Assembly: GCA_002633005.1 (NCBI GenBank)
Contig: NMRA01000060.1
Span: forward strand, 378,864 to 442,863
Length of the DNA: 64,000 bases
Source of the DNA: Phoronis australis
Lineage: Eukaryota > Phoronida > Phoronidae
Direction of reading: 5' to 3'
Shown here piece by piece: positions 46,001-61,000 of this stretch. A program made the position numbers and the translations under genes. Under the pieces are notes generated by a model that was not told the origin of the DNA, did not search any database, and saw only the letters and a program-made list of their open reading frames with translations. Position 1 is the stretch's first letter, and each line of letters begins with the position of its first letter.

Positions 46001-49000
46001 CGGATTGAGATAACAATATGTCCACCACCAGAATAACAGCGGAAAGTGAGACACTTATATTGGAGAATTTGGACGCACACACCTAGCGCTGCACTTTCTG
46101 TCTCCTCAGCGTCCGTGTAGAATGTGGAGCGTCGCCGAGGCGCGGGTGATTCAGCCTGGCGGAAGCTCTCCAGGGTCTCAGCAAGGGTCTCCTCAGGGGG
46201 AATAAATCCAGAGACACGAGAGCGAGGCTAAGGGTGAAACAGATTTCATTAATAGGTGACATCAAATGCAACAGTCTAAATAGGTCTTTCTGAAACTGAA
46301 ATCACGCAAATAACATTAAAACTTAAGTTAATTTAAGACCCTAGGAAAATGACTGATTGTTTTAACATTAGAACATGATACCTCATAAATTTTTTATCAG
46401 ATTCCTGTGAAACTTTCAAATGCCATGCCATTTTGCTATAAATGCACCTTTCTTTTTGCTAAATTTTACTATAACACATGGTCACATGACCACATTGCCG
46501 GCAGATTGGTATCAAGTCAAAAATCAAACTCTACAAGCTATCTACTCCCAACAAAATCTATACTTTTACCAAAAGTTCAAACCTATAGTGTGGTAAATAC
46601 TTGGCTGACTACACTTACTCTTAAGCATTATTCCGTTTTATTTGAACAAACAAGAAAATGTAAGACCGGCTCTGCTCAGCGAATGAGATCAGTTGCATCA
46701 CCGCCTCCAAAAAATTCGGAGTCTCCTTCATCAGGGAGGAAATATTCTTTTCTCCAGGAAAAATTGACACTTGTTTGCACCCTAATTACGTGATAAATTT
46801 CACAACGTTAACGTTACACATCGAGGCACTAAATAAAGTAACTTTTACCAGGGCTGCGTTCCGTAGACTAAAACACTAGTGAGATCACATGCTTCAGTTG
46901 TAATACATGCCGATGTTGTGCAAAGTCTTTCGTGATATTGCGCACCAGCGAAATTTTAGCACCTACAGCGCACAGCCCAAGAGTCACTTAATCACAGCCT
47001 CGAAGGAAGAGATTTGCTCACATGCCTTATTGTATTCATGGTACACACGATGCAATTATTATGGTAAATATGAACCCCGCTATTTCCCTACAAGGTATTC
47101 CAGTAAAACGGGACACGTAATGAGACTCACTCCTCCGACAATATTTGTATTTTCACCATCCACACACTCAATTGCCGAGTTGAAGATAATTTCCGTCAAC
47201 TGCTCCACCAGGGGCTTGTGGGATAGAATCAGGAACACCTAACAAATGTAAGGCAGACAGCTAAGAAAACAAGACTAAATGCATAATTCTAAAATCTCAT
47301 TCTTACAAATGTACAACAAATGCAGAAGTATATACTGCGGTAGCGATAACAAGTGATTAAGAATTACCAGACAGTCTTCCTACACACTGTACGTTGGTCA
47401 CATCGCGTAACCTATAGTTAAGTTTGAAAAAATCACAACATATTTGTCACAAAATTATACTTAACGAGAAGTGAAAAACTAAAAAAAAAATATTTTTCAG
47501 GTCCTTTCTAGTTGTTCATGTTTACCAGACTTTAAGATTCCACCATCCCACTTCTCAAAATCTTACCTGAGACAGCAAAAACAATGAAACAACATGGCTG
47601 ACTCTTGTCTGGCTTCCCTGCAAGCAGAAAATCAAATGGTTGTAATAATTCTTGTCCAAGCTACCTTTTATGGTCAAAATGTTATAAATGCTCCAAAATA
47701 ATTCTCCACTCAGGTCTCCATGATAGCAAGTAACAGCATATGTTCACGAAAACAACAACGGTTTTAAAACTTGACATGTTTCGGTGTCATTTATTAAACA
47801 CCATCCTCAGAAGTCGTAATACAGTGGCCACCTAGCTAGGCCCAGCAACAAGTAATGAAGCACAGATACAGTCAGTTACAGGGAGTGACAATGAACTAGA
47901 CCAACAATGACAACCTGTGGTGTGTCAGTTGCCTATTGAGATTGGCTTGCACCAACTGATATGCAAAGCCTCACGAATTTTAAGCTCCTTTGTTGTTACT
48001 GCCTGGTCTATTATTGCAAAGTCATTGAAAGAGCACTCCACTCACGCCTAGCAATGGCACTGGCCAATCAAATTACACCCTACCTGCTCTTGTCGTCTGC
48101 TTTTCAACATAGAGCAGACGTAAAGGGGTGTAAGCAGACGGTTGAGCAGATGGTCGGTAAGCACATCATTCAGCGAGTCAATGTCCAGACACAAGATGTC
48201 GTTCAGGTAGTGTAAGTGGTCCAGATGTTCAGCAACCAGGTCTGACAGGCGATCCCGACTACGGTGACTGCAAATGGAAACATAAGAGTTTCGTTGAGCT
48301 GTGATTTACGTATTGTTCAACGGCCAAATCTAAAGCTACACAGTACTCCTGCTGATGTTGCAGTGTTTAACCACAATGCTGCACACCAATGGAGACTCAC
48401 TAATCATTATTTACAGGAACATTATTTTCACCATCATCATTCTAATACTGACAAGGTTTTACTGTTGCATAGTAATTTGCAAAGAAAACAAAAAATCAAA
48501 AAAGTAAACGTCGTGCGTGGCCTACAGTTCATTTCTTGTCCATCTCACATAAGACATGTTTAGCAGCCTAATCTTTTGAAATCGAGGACAATCTACAATG
48601 CGTTTTTCTACCTACATTTGACTTTTGGTATTATTGAATTTCAGACTTTCAACAACAAAAAAAATCCCAGATGACACAAAAATGTCCATACAGCGTTACA
48701 GAGTTATTCCAACACAAGGGAAAGATTTCATTGAATAGCAGGAAGAGCTTAACACAAATCTTCCCAGAGTCATGCGATACGTACTCCGCATCATTGCGTA
48801 CGCAGCTGTCAACATCCAGTATATGGTTGCCAATGAACCAGACCAGGTTGGAGAAGTAGGGCGCGGCCGTACGGTCGCGAATGTAGCGAAGCATGGCCTG
48901 GTCTTCCACTGAAACATCAGAAGGACACAGCAATAACACGTGACAAATGTAGCGAGAGAAACTTTTTTATTTTTTATATCATATAAAAACATACATTGCT

Positions 49001-52000
49001 ATATGACAAGGTGGCCAGCAAAGGCACAATTTAATAGATATTAATAATTAACAAGAACAATATAGATAATATCTACAATGAAATAAAATACAAGTTTAAT
49101 TAAAAACGTAAATTAGAGGAGGATAACTTGACAAATATCATTCTTTCGCCCCCAAACAAACTATTTCAATCACACCACTAAAAAACAAACATGAAAAGCT
49201 CTGTCCTTCAGACAAAACTACCAGTAAATGGCAGTAATGACTTCCTAAAACCTCATGTCAATGTAAATAAGCTAGGAAATGGTGTAAATATACCAAGAGA
49301 TTTTAGAAACAATGTTAATGGCAGGATATTTCATTAGAAGACGGATAATACAATTTGCATGCTCCTAACTATGCTAATGTTTAGCAGAACTAAACGACAA
49401 TGCTATTTTAACCTAATCTACGCTACACAAAGTGCAGATGTAATGATTGACAATTTTTAAATGTGAAAACAACAAATTCTGCAGATAAATGACCTTTGCA
49501 CTAGAGAAAACCTCGCGGACTCACATAGCCCGCATCATGAAGTGTTATTCACCAGCACATCAAGACACTTACTGGACATGGTTCAGTGATTTGCAAAATT
49601 TCGGAATAAAAATATTTGGCTAACTCTCAACAGAATATGTGTTAATTTCCACCTACTTTCCTTCCAGGTTATTGAAAACTTTAACGAAACCAAACAACAA
49701 AATTTTAGAACTACTGTGTAGAAACCTGGTGCAAAACCACCCGCCAGTAACATACCTTTAAACACGTTCAAAGTGATGGTGCGGACGGCTATTCGCACCA
49801 TGCTCTCAGAGTGGTTGAAGAACTTGATGCCTTCTGTGTAGAGGGCAAAGTCATTGGTGTGCTGCAAGAACATGGGAAATAGACACAAAAGTGCTTAACG
49901 TTTTTTAACAAGAGCAACGCGGAGCGTTGAAATGCGCCCACAATTGCACCGCATACGGTATCCTTCTAGGGTTGTTTATTGGTACCATAAAGTGAACAGT
50001 AGAGGGCATACTTTGCAAAATGGAAAGGCATGGTCATTGTTTCCTCAATAGGCTAGGGGCAAAATGTGAGTAATCTTCATAATACAAGCACATCCTATAC
50101 ACCAGTTGCTTAAAGCACCACAGAAACATAGAATTAAAAACAAANACAACTGCCATGGGAGCAGCTTCATAATTAACAAATTAAAAGAACTCCCCCAAGA
50201 GCAAATACTTTTAAATAGTCAACAATAAATTGACGAAACAGAAATAAATTGAGCATCGTGACAAGTCTTCACATGCTGGTACAGTTTTCGTTAAAATTCA
50301 CTTGCAGTAACCATGTCCACCAAATAATTTGACAACCTCATGAAATCTACCTGTACTTCACAGCATGTAAATATCTATAGCATATCTGTTTCCAAGAAAA
50401 ATACAATTAACACCGAGACGTCCATATCATCGTAAACCCTTACCTCATTATAAAAGAAGTGTATTGTGTGCCTGTTGAGTTTCAGCGACAATGTCTTTAG
50501 GAAGGAAATGTAATACGCCATAACCTACAAAAATATTCAGTTAACTTTTTTAAAAAACTAGAACATCAGGACGATCATTTAAACAAGTTTTCAGTGAAGG
50601 TAACTCGCACGGGAAAACACAGCAAGTCCCCAAGTTTCATAGTCCACCACAAAGACGTCTGATAACAGGGATAGTTTCTGTGATTACAACGTGCATCACG
50701 TAACATTGTTACAGCTTTCATTTGGTGCAAAATATCCAACTTATGAAACAGGTATACACAATTGTCCTCCAAATACAAACACCTTTCATTTAGAAGTCGG
50801 ACACTGAAGCATTTCTAGTAGCATGCCTATAAATGAAACTGACCTTTGACATCGGACTGACATTAATACTAATTTTTATTTCGAGCCCACATCAAATGCA
50901 CCAAGCCATTATTAGTTAGCTGTTCATACGACTAAAAGCGGCCAACACCCCTATGAATAATGATTTATAATGGGTCAAAGTCTGGCTTATTTGTTCTAGC
51001 CATGTGACCAAATGCACAGCAAGCATGCAAACGTGTTCAGCAAAGACAGATTACGTTGTTAGATTTATCATTCAATATCACTTACAACTCACATGTTAAC
51101 ATACTATTCAGACATCATCTCAAAACAGACAAGCAAACGAGAAAGGTAACGGAATCTCAAGGGTTTATAACTTCAGTTATTCGAAACGCTGCAATTGACA
51201 TGTATTACCTCTTCATCAGAGAAGTCAAACTTGTGTTCAATGATAGCATTGACGTGGTTATTGGACAACAGATAGTCTGAAACAAAGAAAAGGCTATTAG
51301 CAAAAACGGTTTGAAAACAACACAAACGTTAAAATGAAAACAAAAATACCGAAACTCACACACATATTGGACTGCATACAACAGAAAAAGTTCGGATTTC
51401 TATAAAACAAACTATCAATAATTACTGTCCTCTCTTTTTAAGTCACAAAATTGATTCACTGACTGAAAAACCAGGAAATAAAACCATTTTTGGTGTTTAG
51501 ACGATTGTAAATAGACATTCCCTGTTTAGAAAGCTTTTTAAATAATCTCCATCAAATGTTATATTTAAGTCTCTAAAATTAGAGACTTATTTTGAACTTT
51601 GTTTTCGAAGATTGAGATAATGAAGCATGAATGTTTGCCTCTTAATGACATTCTAATGTTCAAAAGCATTCAGGTTTTCCCATGGCAATTCATAGATGGA
51701 ATTCACTTTCAGACCTGGTTAGATGCCTCTAATCATTTCTCCAATAGTCTATATGAAAGTCCAGAAGCTAGGAATTACAAACTATAAAGTCATGCAAAGG
51801 ACAGTGTTCATAAATAGTCTCACCTATGATGATATCACATTACACGCCATTTGATGTCACATTTTTAACTAGGCTCAGGTGTTCATCCACTTAATGGAGC
51901 TTTTGATAAACATTGTATGCATGTAGTAAAAAAAAAACAAAAAATCTACTGTATTAAAAACGCAGCTAGATTCCCATCAGAATTTCAGATTGTACATGAG

Positions 52001-55000
52001 AATGTTCTGTAAAGATTTTTAGCAGCAAACTTCTCTCCGGTCCCGTCATTCTTTATGTGATAACTTGACAAAATAGTGCAAATCTTTTCCTCAGTATCTT
52101 ACAATAGCATTATAATTCATAATAAAACTAGAGCCATACTCACAGACAGACGTCTCACTGCTGATGTTCTCAAACAATATGTTGAGAGTCTGCAGCAGTT
52201 GGACACATATATATCGGCCGTACTTCTGACGAAGGTAACGGAGGAAGAAAGAGAGCATATTCTTCTCCAGAAAGAAGCTGAAAGACAACACAGAGTTTAT
52301 TAAACTCAGTACAGACATCAAGTCTCTCATACTATTATGATGAACAATCTCCTCAATGGGTGTGTCCTCTCTTTCAGTTTTTAAAGCATCAACTGAGTTA
52401 CCGAATTATTTTCCATTCCATACTTTTGATTTTGCGCTTTGTCATTGAGTACAATACCAGCATGTACGGTACCACCTGAATGTAATCAAGGCCCCAGCCA
52501 CTTATTGTCACGAGGGCCTGACATTTTTAGAAGACAAAGAATGATATTCAAGCAAAAGCTCAAAATTTAAAAAAAAACATGGCGGACAAATGAAAATTTT
52601 CCATAAAATGTAAGTAGTACAACAATAACTGTTTTATACCATATCTACCAACATAATTACTTTAAACCATTGTAGGCATTCACAATAATGATACAAGACG
52701 TTGAAAACTGAAAAAGAGATAATTACACATCTCTTCTTGTCCAAAATTAGTGAAACTTTAATATGCAGCAAGCAACTGACTTCGACTTCCAACCAGCAAC
52801 ACAAGCATTAACCGAATATGTTTCAGTACTATATATCAGTAAGTTGCCTGGAACAGACACTGGGGTTAAATTTAGAAGGGGCCTTACTCAAACACTGAGC
52901 TATCATTCTGGTCCCCCCAGATGAGAATCTCAGAGATCGACCTCAGTGTCTCCACAAGCAGTCCAGTGTTGTTCTCTGTGACTGTCTGGTTCTTACTAAG
53001 AACCGAGTAAAGGTATCTGAAAAAGAATACAGAAAATGTAACACATGCAACTAGAAAACAAGCATTTATTCCCGTTTAAACACAGAAAAATGCTAAATTT
53101 CTTACTCCCTGTTCACCTTCTGTCTGAAATACAAGGGCTTTCACCAGTATAGTTTTCTCTAATGAATCACAGGCAAGAAACTGGTTCTTAGAATCCAGGA
53201 CCCCCTCCAACGTGAAGGGTTTTCACCATTTCCCTAGTACTGTGCTATAGATGTGAATGATTATTATTGTTGATGGTGCTTTGTTGAGGGTTTGTGTTAA
53301 ATGTAAAATCGTCTGATGTTTTGGCCAGCACTTTAAGGAGTCACAACACTTGCTTTATACAACACACATGGGTTGGGGAAAGAGGGTTATTGTATTGGGC
53401 CTATTGTAATGACTTCACTGCAGCATAAAGAATGTGCTTCAACAACGCCTGCCATAAAACTGCTGGACAAAATGAGAGCATGCCTGTCTAGTTAAAATGC
53501 CAGCATTCTCACTAAAGCCATACTCCATTTGAGTCCACTAGCATTTCTGTAGCATACATACATCTGACATTAACGATCCAAGCACTCTTTGCTCATTGAT
53601 TTTGGCTTGCAATCAAGGATTGGGAATTGTGGCAATTTTTCAGGAAATTAATTTCAAATTTGCGGTCAGCGCCAAACTGATGAAGTGGAACAACGAACTT
53701 TGAACAATCAGGATTAATGTCAAACGAGCCAGATTAAACGAAGAAATTATTCAGAATGTTACGATGGGGAATTCCATGGGATAAACTGAACGGGACCCAT
53801 CGAAGTTAACACAACAATAGAAATGTACTTTGTCCCAGAGGTAAGCAAATACATTGGTTTCGTTCACCTGGCTTTGGTACATCAGGCACACTTTCACAGG
53901 TCACGTTGGAAACTGTCAAGGTGAATGGGCGTGGAATTTGGAAATCTCATTGGTCTACCATTTAAAAGTACTGCCATTGAAAGGTATCTTTAAGAAAGAA
54001 GATTCAGTTCGGTTCAAAGTTAATTAAATCCAACGAACTTGTTTTATCCACTCATTCTACATTTTCTTGTTTGTGATTGATGTCGGGAAGGTGACGAACA
54101 CATCACACATCCACAGATATTTGTCAGCTTTATCCAACTTTATCCCATCGGAATTGCAGTCCGCAGCACAGCAGCAATACTTAGATGGCATTGGAAGGGC
54201 ATAGAGCATTTCACCAACGGCGCAAAAATGCCAGGATGCAAAAATGTTGGACCAGATGGATATTACGACATTGTACCCATACATACAGCGAGATTCGTGT
54301 GTCACAGTGCAATGGGGGATGATGCATTCAATACATGTAAGATTACATTGTTTACAAGACATGGAGTTTATAGGCTAGTTGATGCAGCTACCCAATGCCA
54401 CAGAATGACAACCCTGACCACACCCATGTGTCCGACTGTAGAGGTCATTAACATTTATCTCACCAATTTCAGACAAAAATGACTGCCACAAGTGACCTTT
54501 TTCACCTTTCAAAACCTTCTAACATTTTGGTGAAGAAAGACTATTTCTCAAAACACATTCTGGTGGCAGCAAATTTAAAAACAACAAACCAAGCACATAT
54601 TTGACACTACTTAATCTTTGAGGGAAAAAATATTTTAGTATTTGTCAAGCATATGACACAGTGCCATCCTAAATTGGTGAGATATGATCAGACCCCAGAA
54701 ATGAAAACAATACCATGTCAGTGACACCACTCAATGCACATAAGTCTATTCGCATGTAAAACTGTTGCTTAAGACTAAAACCTAATAACCTTAGCACTTT
54801 ACACAGCTATTCAAGGATATGTTCTCATGAAATTAAACCCTGGACTTCTACTATGAGATATGTGATATTGAGTACTGATGAGGTTGTTAAGAATGTTACA
54901 CGGATTTATAGATTTAAGGCCTTTCAAAGAGGCTTCGAAACTTCGATGTTAACAAAGTTTAGTTTTCAATGAGAACACTTAACTTTGGTCTAGAATCGAA

Positions 55001-58000
55001 GTTAACATTGTGAGTTAACCCTGATGTACTTATTAAAGAGGTGAATTCAACAGTGAAGTGTGGACACTTCGCTACAATGGGAACACTTAACATTGATGCC
55101 ACCGGAGTAATCGGCAGGGGTCACTGCCTGTGCCTGCCAACAGCGGGCGGTGCCTGGTTAATATTTGTTGAATCTGAAGCGAGCACCATTTCATTGCTTT
55201 TGCAAGCACCAAATTAGAGCTTAATATGCCTTCAAAAGAGCAACGCGGAGCGTTGAAATGCGCCCACGAATGCATTGCAAATGGTGTGCTTTTAGGGTTA
55301 TTTATTTGTATCATAAAATTGGCAACTAGATGGCGCAGAAACATACAATCCATCCAAAAACAGGAACATGCCATATTTCATAAAAATCTGTAAAGGAACT
55401 TCAGGAAAACAGAATAAAATTAAATTGCCACTAGTGGGCACAGTGTCCATTGGATCTGCCTGAAAGTCGTCGTCGTCTGTTGTTATCTTCATATAAATAC
55501 ACTTACTAAATTTAGTAAAGATCCTGAAGTGGGTTTAGGAGATACAGCTATAGGCGCAAAACAAAACTACCAAAAGGAGGCGCCACAGTAGTCAGTCACC
55601 ATCATCAAAGGTCGTCTTTACACTGAGAACATATATATTTAATACATATTTTCAAATGATTTGGTTGATATACGGGTGGAAGCCAAAAACGAGATTTGAA
55701 AACAGCAAAAATGGCCACTAGGCGATGCAAAATACCTCGATGGCATCCAAAAACAGGAAGATAGAGTCATTAAACCAATAGATGCCTATATTTGAAATTT
55801 TATGAAAATCTGATGAGGACCTTTGAATATACAGAGGTAACCGTAAAAAAATAAAATTGCCACTAGGGGATACACCGGTAGTCGGATCCGTTTGAAAGTC
55901 GTCGTCCGCTGCTAACAACATATAAATATACTTACTAAATTTCGTAAAGATCTTGCGAATGGTTTAGGAGATAGGCGCAAAAAAAAACTGCCACTAGGAG
56001 GCGCCACAGTAGTCGAAATCGTCAGAAAATCATCGTCAACCGACCTCTTCATACTAAGCACATACATGCCAATTTTCACAATCATCCTTTGAGCGGTTTG
56101 GTCGATAGAGAGGTGGACTCAAAAAAACGACTCGAAAGCAGTAAAAATGGCCACTAGGTGGCGCAAAATACATCGAATCCATCCGAAAACGAGAGGATGG
56201 TTTCATCTCACTAATAGGTCCTACATACCAAATTTCATGAAAATCCGTTAGGGACTTTTTAAGATACAAAGGAATGCGTAAACAAATAAAACTGCCACTA
56301 GGGGACACACTGGTAGTCGGTTCCGTCCGAAAGTTCGCTCATGCCGTCCCATCCATGAATGGAACATATGTGCTATATTTCATGAACGTATGTCAAAGCG
56401 ATTTGGAGATAGAGCAGCGGACGCTGGACGGATGCAGGACGGAGATGACGGCATAATGTGCCCACATATAAATATGTGGGCGCATAAAAATTGACTACTG
56501 TTCTAAGGGGATTCTGTACCTCAGTGATCAGGCCTAGTTGAACTTTGTTATCATTCAACAGCTAGTAGTTAAGAAATTCATGAGCACATGGTCTTGACCA
56601 TTGGAATGTGACCTGCTCAGTCATCATTCCATGATGGAAACTTAATCCAAGTTCAACACCTATTTGAGACCCTCACCAACCATACTCATTTTTAACCAAA
56701 TTTTGAGCCATCTTACTCATGTTTTACCAGTCGAGCAATTTCAGAGTGATCCTGGATTTTGAGAACTGTCATGAGGCCCTTTCGTACTGAAGTCGACGCA
56801 TCCATATTTTGGGGAGCTGCGGTCAGTAGGAATCGTTAACTTTGGTCCTGCATTGAAGTTAATAACGCCATTGAGCTTCGCAGTAAACAGGTGGATTTTA
56901 ACAGATGAGTGTTGCGTTAACGCTGTGGTGCAACATGAACAGTCAACTCCAGTTTCATCGAAGTTATCGCCAGGGGCCAATGCTATCATCAACAATTAAA
57001 GGGCAGTATCGTCGAGCGCGCACGAGATGTATCACCACTACAAATGCGATTGCTTCGATGATGACAGATCACCCCGATGACATTAACTACTAGTACTTAA
57101 CAAAGCTGGTATGAACAATTCAATTAACTTCTTAGTTTATATCGAGGCTTCACTCATACCAGACTTGAGTTAGTACGAAAGGACCTACATATTTAATTGC
57201 CTGTTTTTCTTATATTGAAATCAACAAAACTATACCTTGAAAAGGTCAGAAGAATTACGGTAGTAAGCCGTGGGCATGGTTGGGGATTGTGAAGATGACT
57301 CTCCATTTTTTCAAAAGGTTTTGTACTGCCAACCTGCAATAACTCCGATAACTCACACTTCAAACAGTGGCTGTGCTAACTACCGAAGCAGGTCTGAAAT
57401 GTTTGACTAACTTCCTAGTTTACATACAGACTCCTCTAGTACAGGAGTAAAGTTAGGTCAGCAACAAAACAGCTCATTTTCGAAATAGCCAGGCCATATT
57501 TAAATTCACTACGCCGTCTGACAACGGCCAGGTCTTTGATGGACAGGAGTTCAGCGCCACCAACAGATCAAATGTAAATCAAACAGGAGGTTTCAACCTT
57601 CTGGTACAAGCATCATATTACATACATTTCTCCCATGTGAAGAAAAATCCATGGGTGTGAAGTCATTGGTTATGATTGACGAAGTAGGAGACTTTCGATT
57701 CCAGTCAAAGTCAGAGAGCTAAATTGTTTGATAAGGTAGACTTTACTAATTTAATATAGTGACCTCAACCTAATCAAACAATGTGAGGGGCTGACAGTAG
57801 GATTTATTCATCCGTTTTTAAATTAATCGACTAACCCATTTTCTGTCAACTGAATCTGAGAAGGCATCCAGTGGGAAGTTGCTTTTGCTGTTCTCACTCT
57901 CATTAAGCTAGAGAGGGGCCAGACATTTGGCTATTGGGACTACTATTGCTGACACTTATTCTCTCAGAGCTAATTGTCAGTCTGTCAAGCTCATTGACCG

Positions 58001-61000
58001 ATTCACAATCAATAGAAATTGAGCAAATCTTGATTGAATAAGAATGTGTTCTCTTGGCTTCTCGGATGGAATAAAAATATTACGAAAACACGGCCTTGCC
58101 TGTGGGTGAGTAAAATAACACAGAGTCTAAAAATTGAGTCAACTTACTTGGTGTATCCCTTATGGAAAACTATTTTAAACAAAATGTTGAGATTTATGTA
58201 TGCATGAATGCACCCAGACAGTGTTTAGGTGGCTGGATGGTTTGACTTATGATGTTGTTTACAAATTGTAATTTACCTCATAAATTTTCATTACCGCCCA
58301 CTTGTGTTGCATTTGTAAGGACTAGCACTAGCACTAGAAAAACTTGAATGGCTCAATTACAAAACCTTGAAAATTTCTTATATCTTATTCGCCTAATAAG
58401 CGCCCATGACCCTATAAGCACACCCCATGTGTTTAACTTTTCAGATTGCGCTAAAATAAGCGCTCAGCCCATGAACGTCTATACATGTGAAAAATGCCTT
58501 ACCTATAGTTCTAAAATTCTACAGTAGAACATCTTCAATTTATCAATTATATCCGACAGTTCTGAAAAAACACGGTGCCTGGAATTTCTAGACTACTAGC
58601 CACGCCGCTACATCAGTATTTAGTCATGATTGTACCCTTCAAAGTTCCACAGTGCTTCAAAAAAAAAAAAAAAACACAAAAGTTTTACTAATCTTGCGAA
58701 GAACGTGTCCCACTATGATCAGGCCTTTCAGAACAGACGCAGCGTACTTGCCAAGGGTATTGTATTTTTCCCGTACAGATCTTCTCCCTCAACACTACAG
58801 GAATCCAGATTTTTTCACAAACGTGAAAACCGCGAATCGAAGACTAATAAAAAAATTGACTAGTGTTAAGAGCACATGGCCAAGAAGCCCGCATGTGTGT
58901 TCGTCCAGATTTTTCTCGTGTCGCGGGGTGCGATCTAGCGCAGATTTTGACTTAATCTGTGGTTAATCCAAACTCCACAGGAACTTAAAAAATCTTAGGG
59001 ACGCTATTTGGAAAACTTAAGGATTTCAGGATTTCAGGTAATTTGTTGAGTCAAAACTGTATTTTTATTCAAGAATTCAAGTTGCCCTATTGACGATCCA
59101 AGCATCAGTCGGCGAGTTTTCATACTGGGATTTCCGCACAATTTTCTGAAAAAGGATCGTAATTTAACAACGAAGTTTGATAGCAATGCACCACAACTTT
59201 GTGGAAAGTCTGTCATAGGTTACAGATATGTCACAGCTTGTACATTTGATGAATGCTAGCTTCCGATTTCACCCGTTTTGGAGACCGTGTTTCAACTGCT
59301 CTAGGCTACAATAAGCGCCACCCTCCAGGCCTTTATCCAGGATTTTGAAAATAGGGTGTCTAAAATGGGGTTCCCAATATTCCAGGGCGTCCATGATTCC
59401 GACGTGTAACCCCCCAACCCCAGCAAAATCCCCAAACACACAGATTTTTTTACAAAAAAATGCATAGATCAAGGTTTTTACATCTAAGTTGATAAAACAG
59501 CCTTCTATGGTGAGCATTTTTACTAAAAAAATGTGTAGACCAAGACTTTTACAATGCTGTCAATCAAGTGTCAGAATAGCAATAATGCATATACTTTGTA
59601 TCTAAGCATTGTATATTTCTTCCTGCTTTGAAAAAAGAGCCACCACTGTGAGCCTTCAGAGGCTTCCTAGTATTCATTACAATGTGTGAATCCAAACTTG
59701 AAAGGTTCCTATTGACAGTGGGCGTCCAAATGATACATTGGGCGTCCTAGGAGGTCCAGATTAGTGCTAGGGCGTCTATCTGGACGCCCAGGACGTACGC
59801 TGCATAAAGGCCTGCCACCCTCCTGAAAAGAATTCTTCTAAGCACCCTGGGTGCTTATTCGGGCGGATACGGTAATGACTTTTTGAGCTCCGAAACTCCT
59901 ATTCTGAAGTTGAGAAGCTAAATGTAAACTTTTGTTTGAGGTCCTTAAAAATGTTCATGCTTCAAAGACACTGGCTATAATTTATATGCCACGCAAAACC
60001 CCAAAGCCCACGAAAACTACCGTACATATTGAGTCTTTTCAACACAAAGGACCCTCCTTTATCATCAATCTCCAAGCAAACCACAGAAAGTGCTGACAAA
60101 AATGTTGCTGTTGAGGCACTGAAGCACTTATTAGTTTTGTTTTCACTTAATTTGTTTTATTTATTTACTTGTTACACAACTTAAAATTATTATTATTTTA
60201 ATGTGGAGCCAGTGGCTCATGGGCACTGTTTTAAAATTGATCTTAAATACTGTTATTGACTTGACTAGGCATGACTTCTTCCCATGCTGAGATAATCTAG
60301 TGGCCATCCATCTGCATGGTACCAACTGTGTAGGACAAAGAGGGGACTTGGTGCAACTGTAATCTTCAAGTTAATCCATCCTGCTTGTGTGCACACACAA
60401 CCAAATCCCACCAAGACTGTCTTTGTCCTCCCAAATTTGCTGTTGCACACTCCACAGGAGTTGGAGCCAGTAAAGGTGCCTGTCAACTATCTTCTATAGA
60501 CATTGTGTAACCAGGTGTGAACAACAATCAGTTGTCAACAAATCTGTCAGAGGTTCCAAACTACATAACACAAAAGGGTGATTAGGTGGACTGGTAAACA
60601 AGGGTGGCCATTTTTAGTTCACTGACTGTCATTGTAGGATCTATTACAGATGTATTTGCATGTTCCTAACTATGCTAGTGTACTAGTATAGCAGGAACTA
60701 AACGACAATGCTATTTTAGCATAATCTACGATAAACAAAGTGCAGTTGTAATCATTGACGACTTATAAATGTGAAGACAAAAAAAAATCTGCAAATAGGT
60801 GATCTTTTTGCACCAATGACATACCTCGCAGGCTCACATAGCCTGTAATATTATTCCCCAACACCACATCATGATATTTACACGGCACGGTTCAGTGATT
60901 TGCAGTGGATCACTTTCACCACAAAACTTGTTCTTAAAATCATTTGACAATTTTTCAACCTACTTTATATTCACATAGTAGTTATATGTTGTGTTTCTTA

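Noticed and set aside
57515-57660. Integrase-like [13 protein letters not shown] frame
   Set aside because: Only one short motif resembles the DNG..F...EF pattern; no flanking integrase or retrotransposon sequence is visible.
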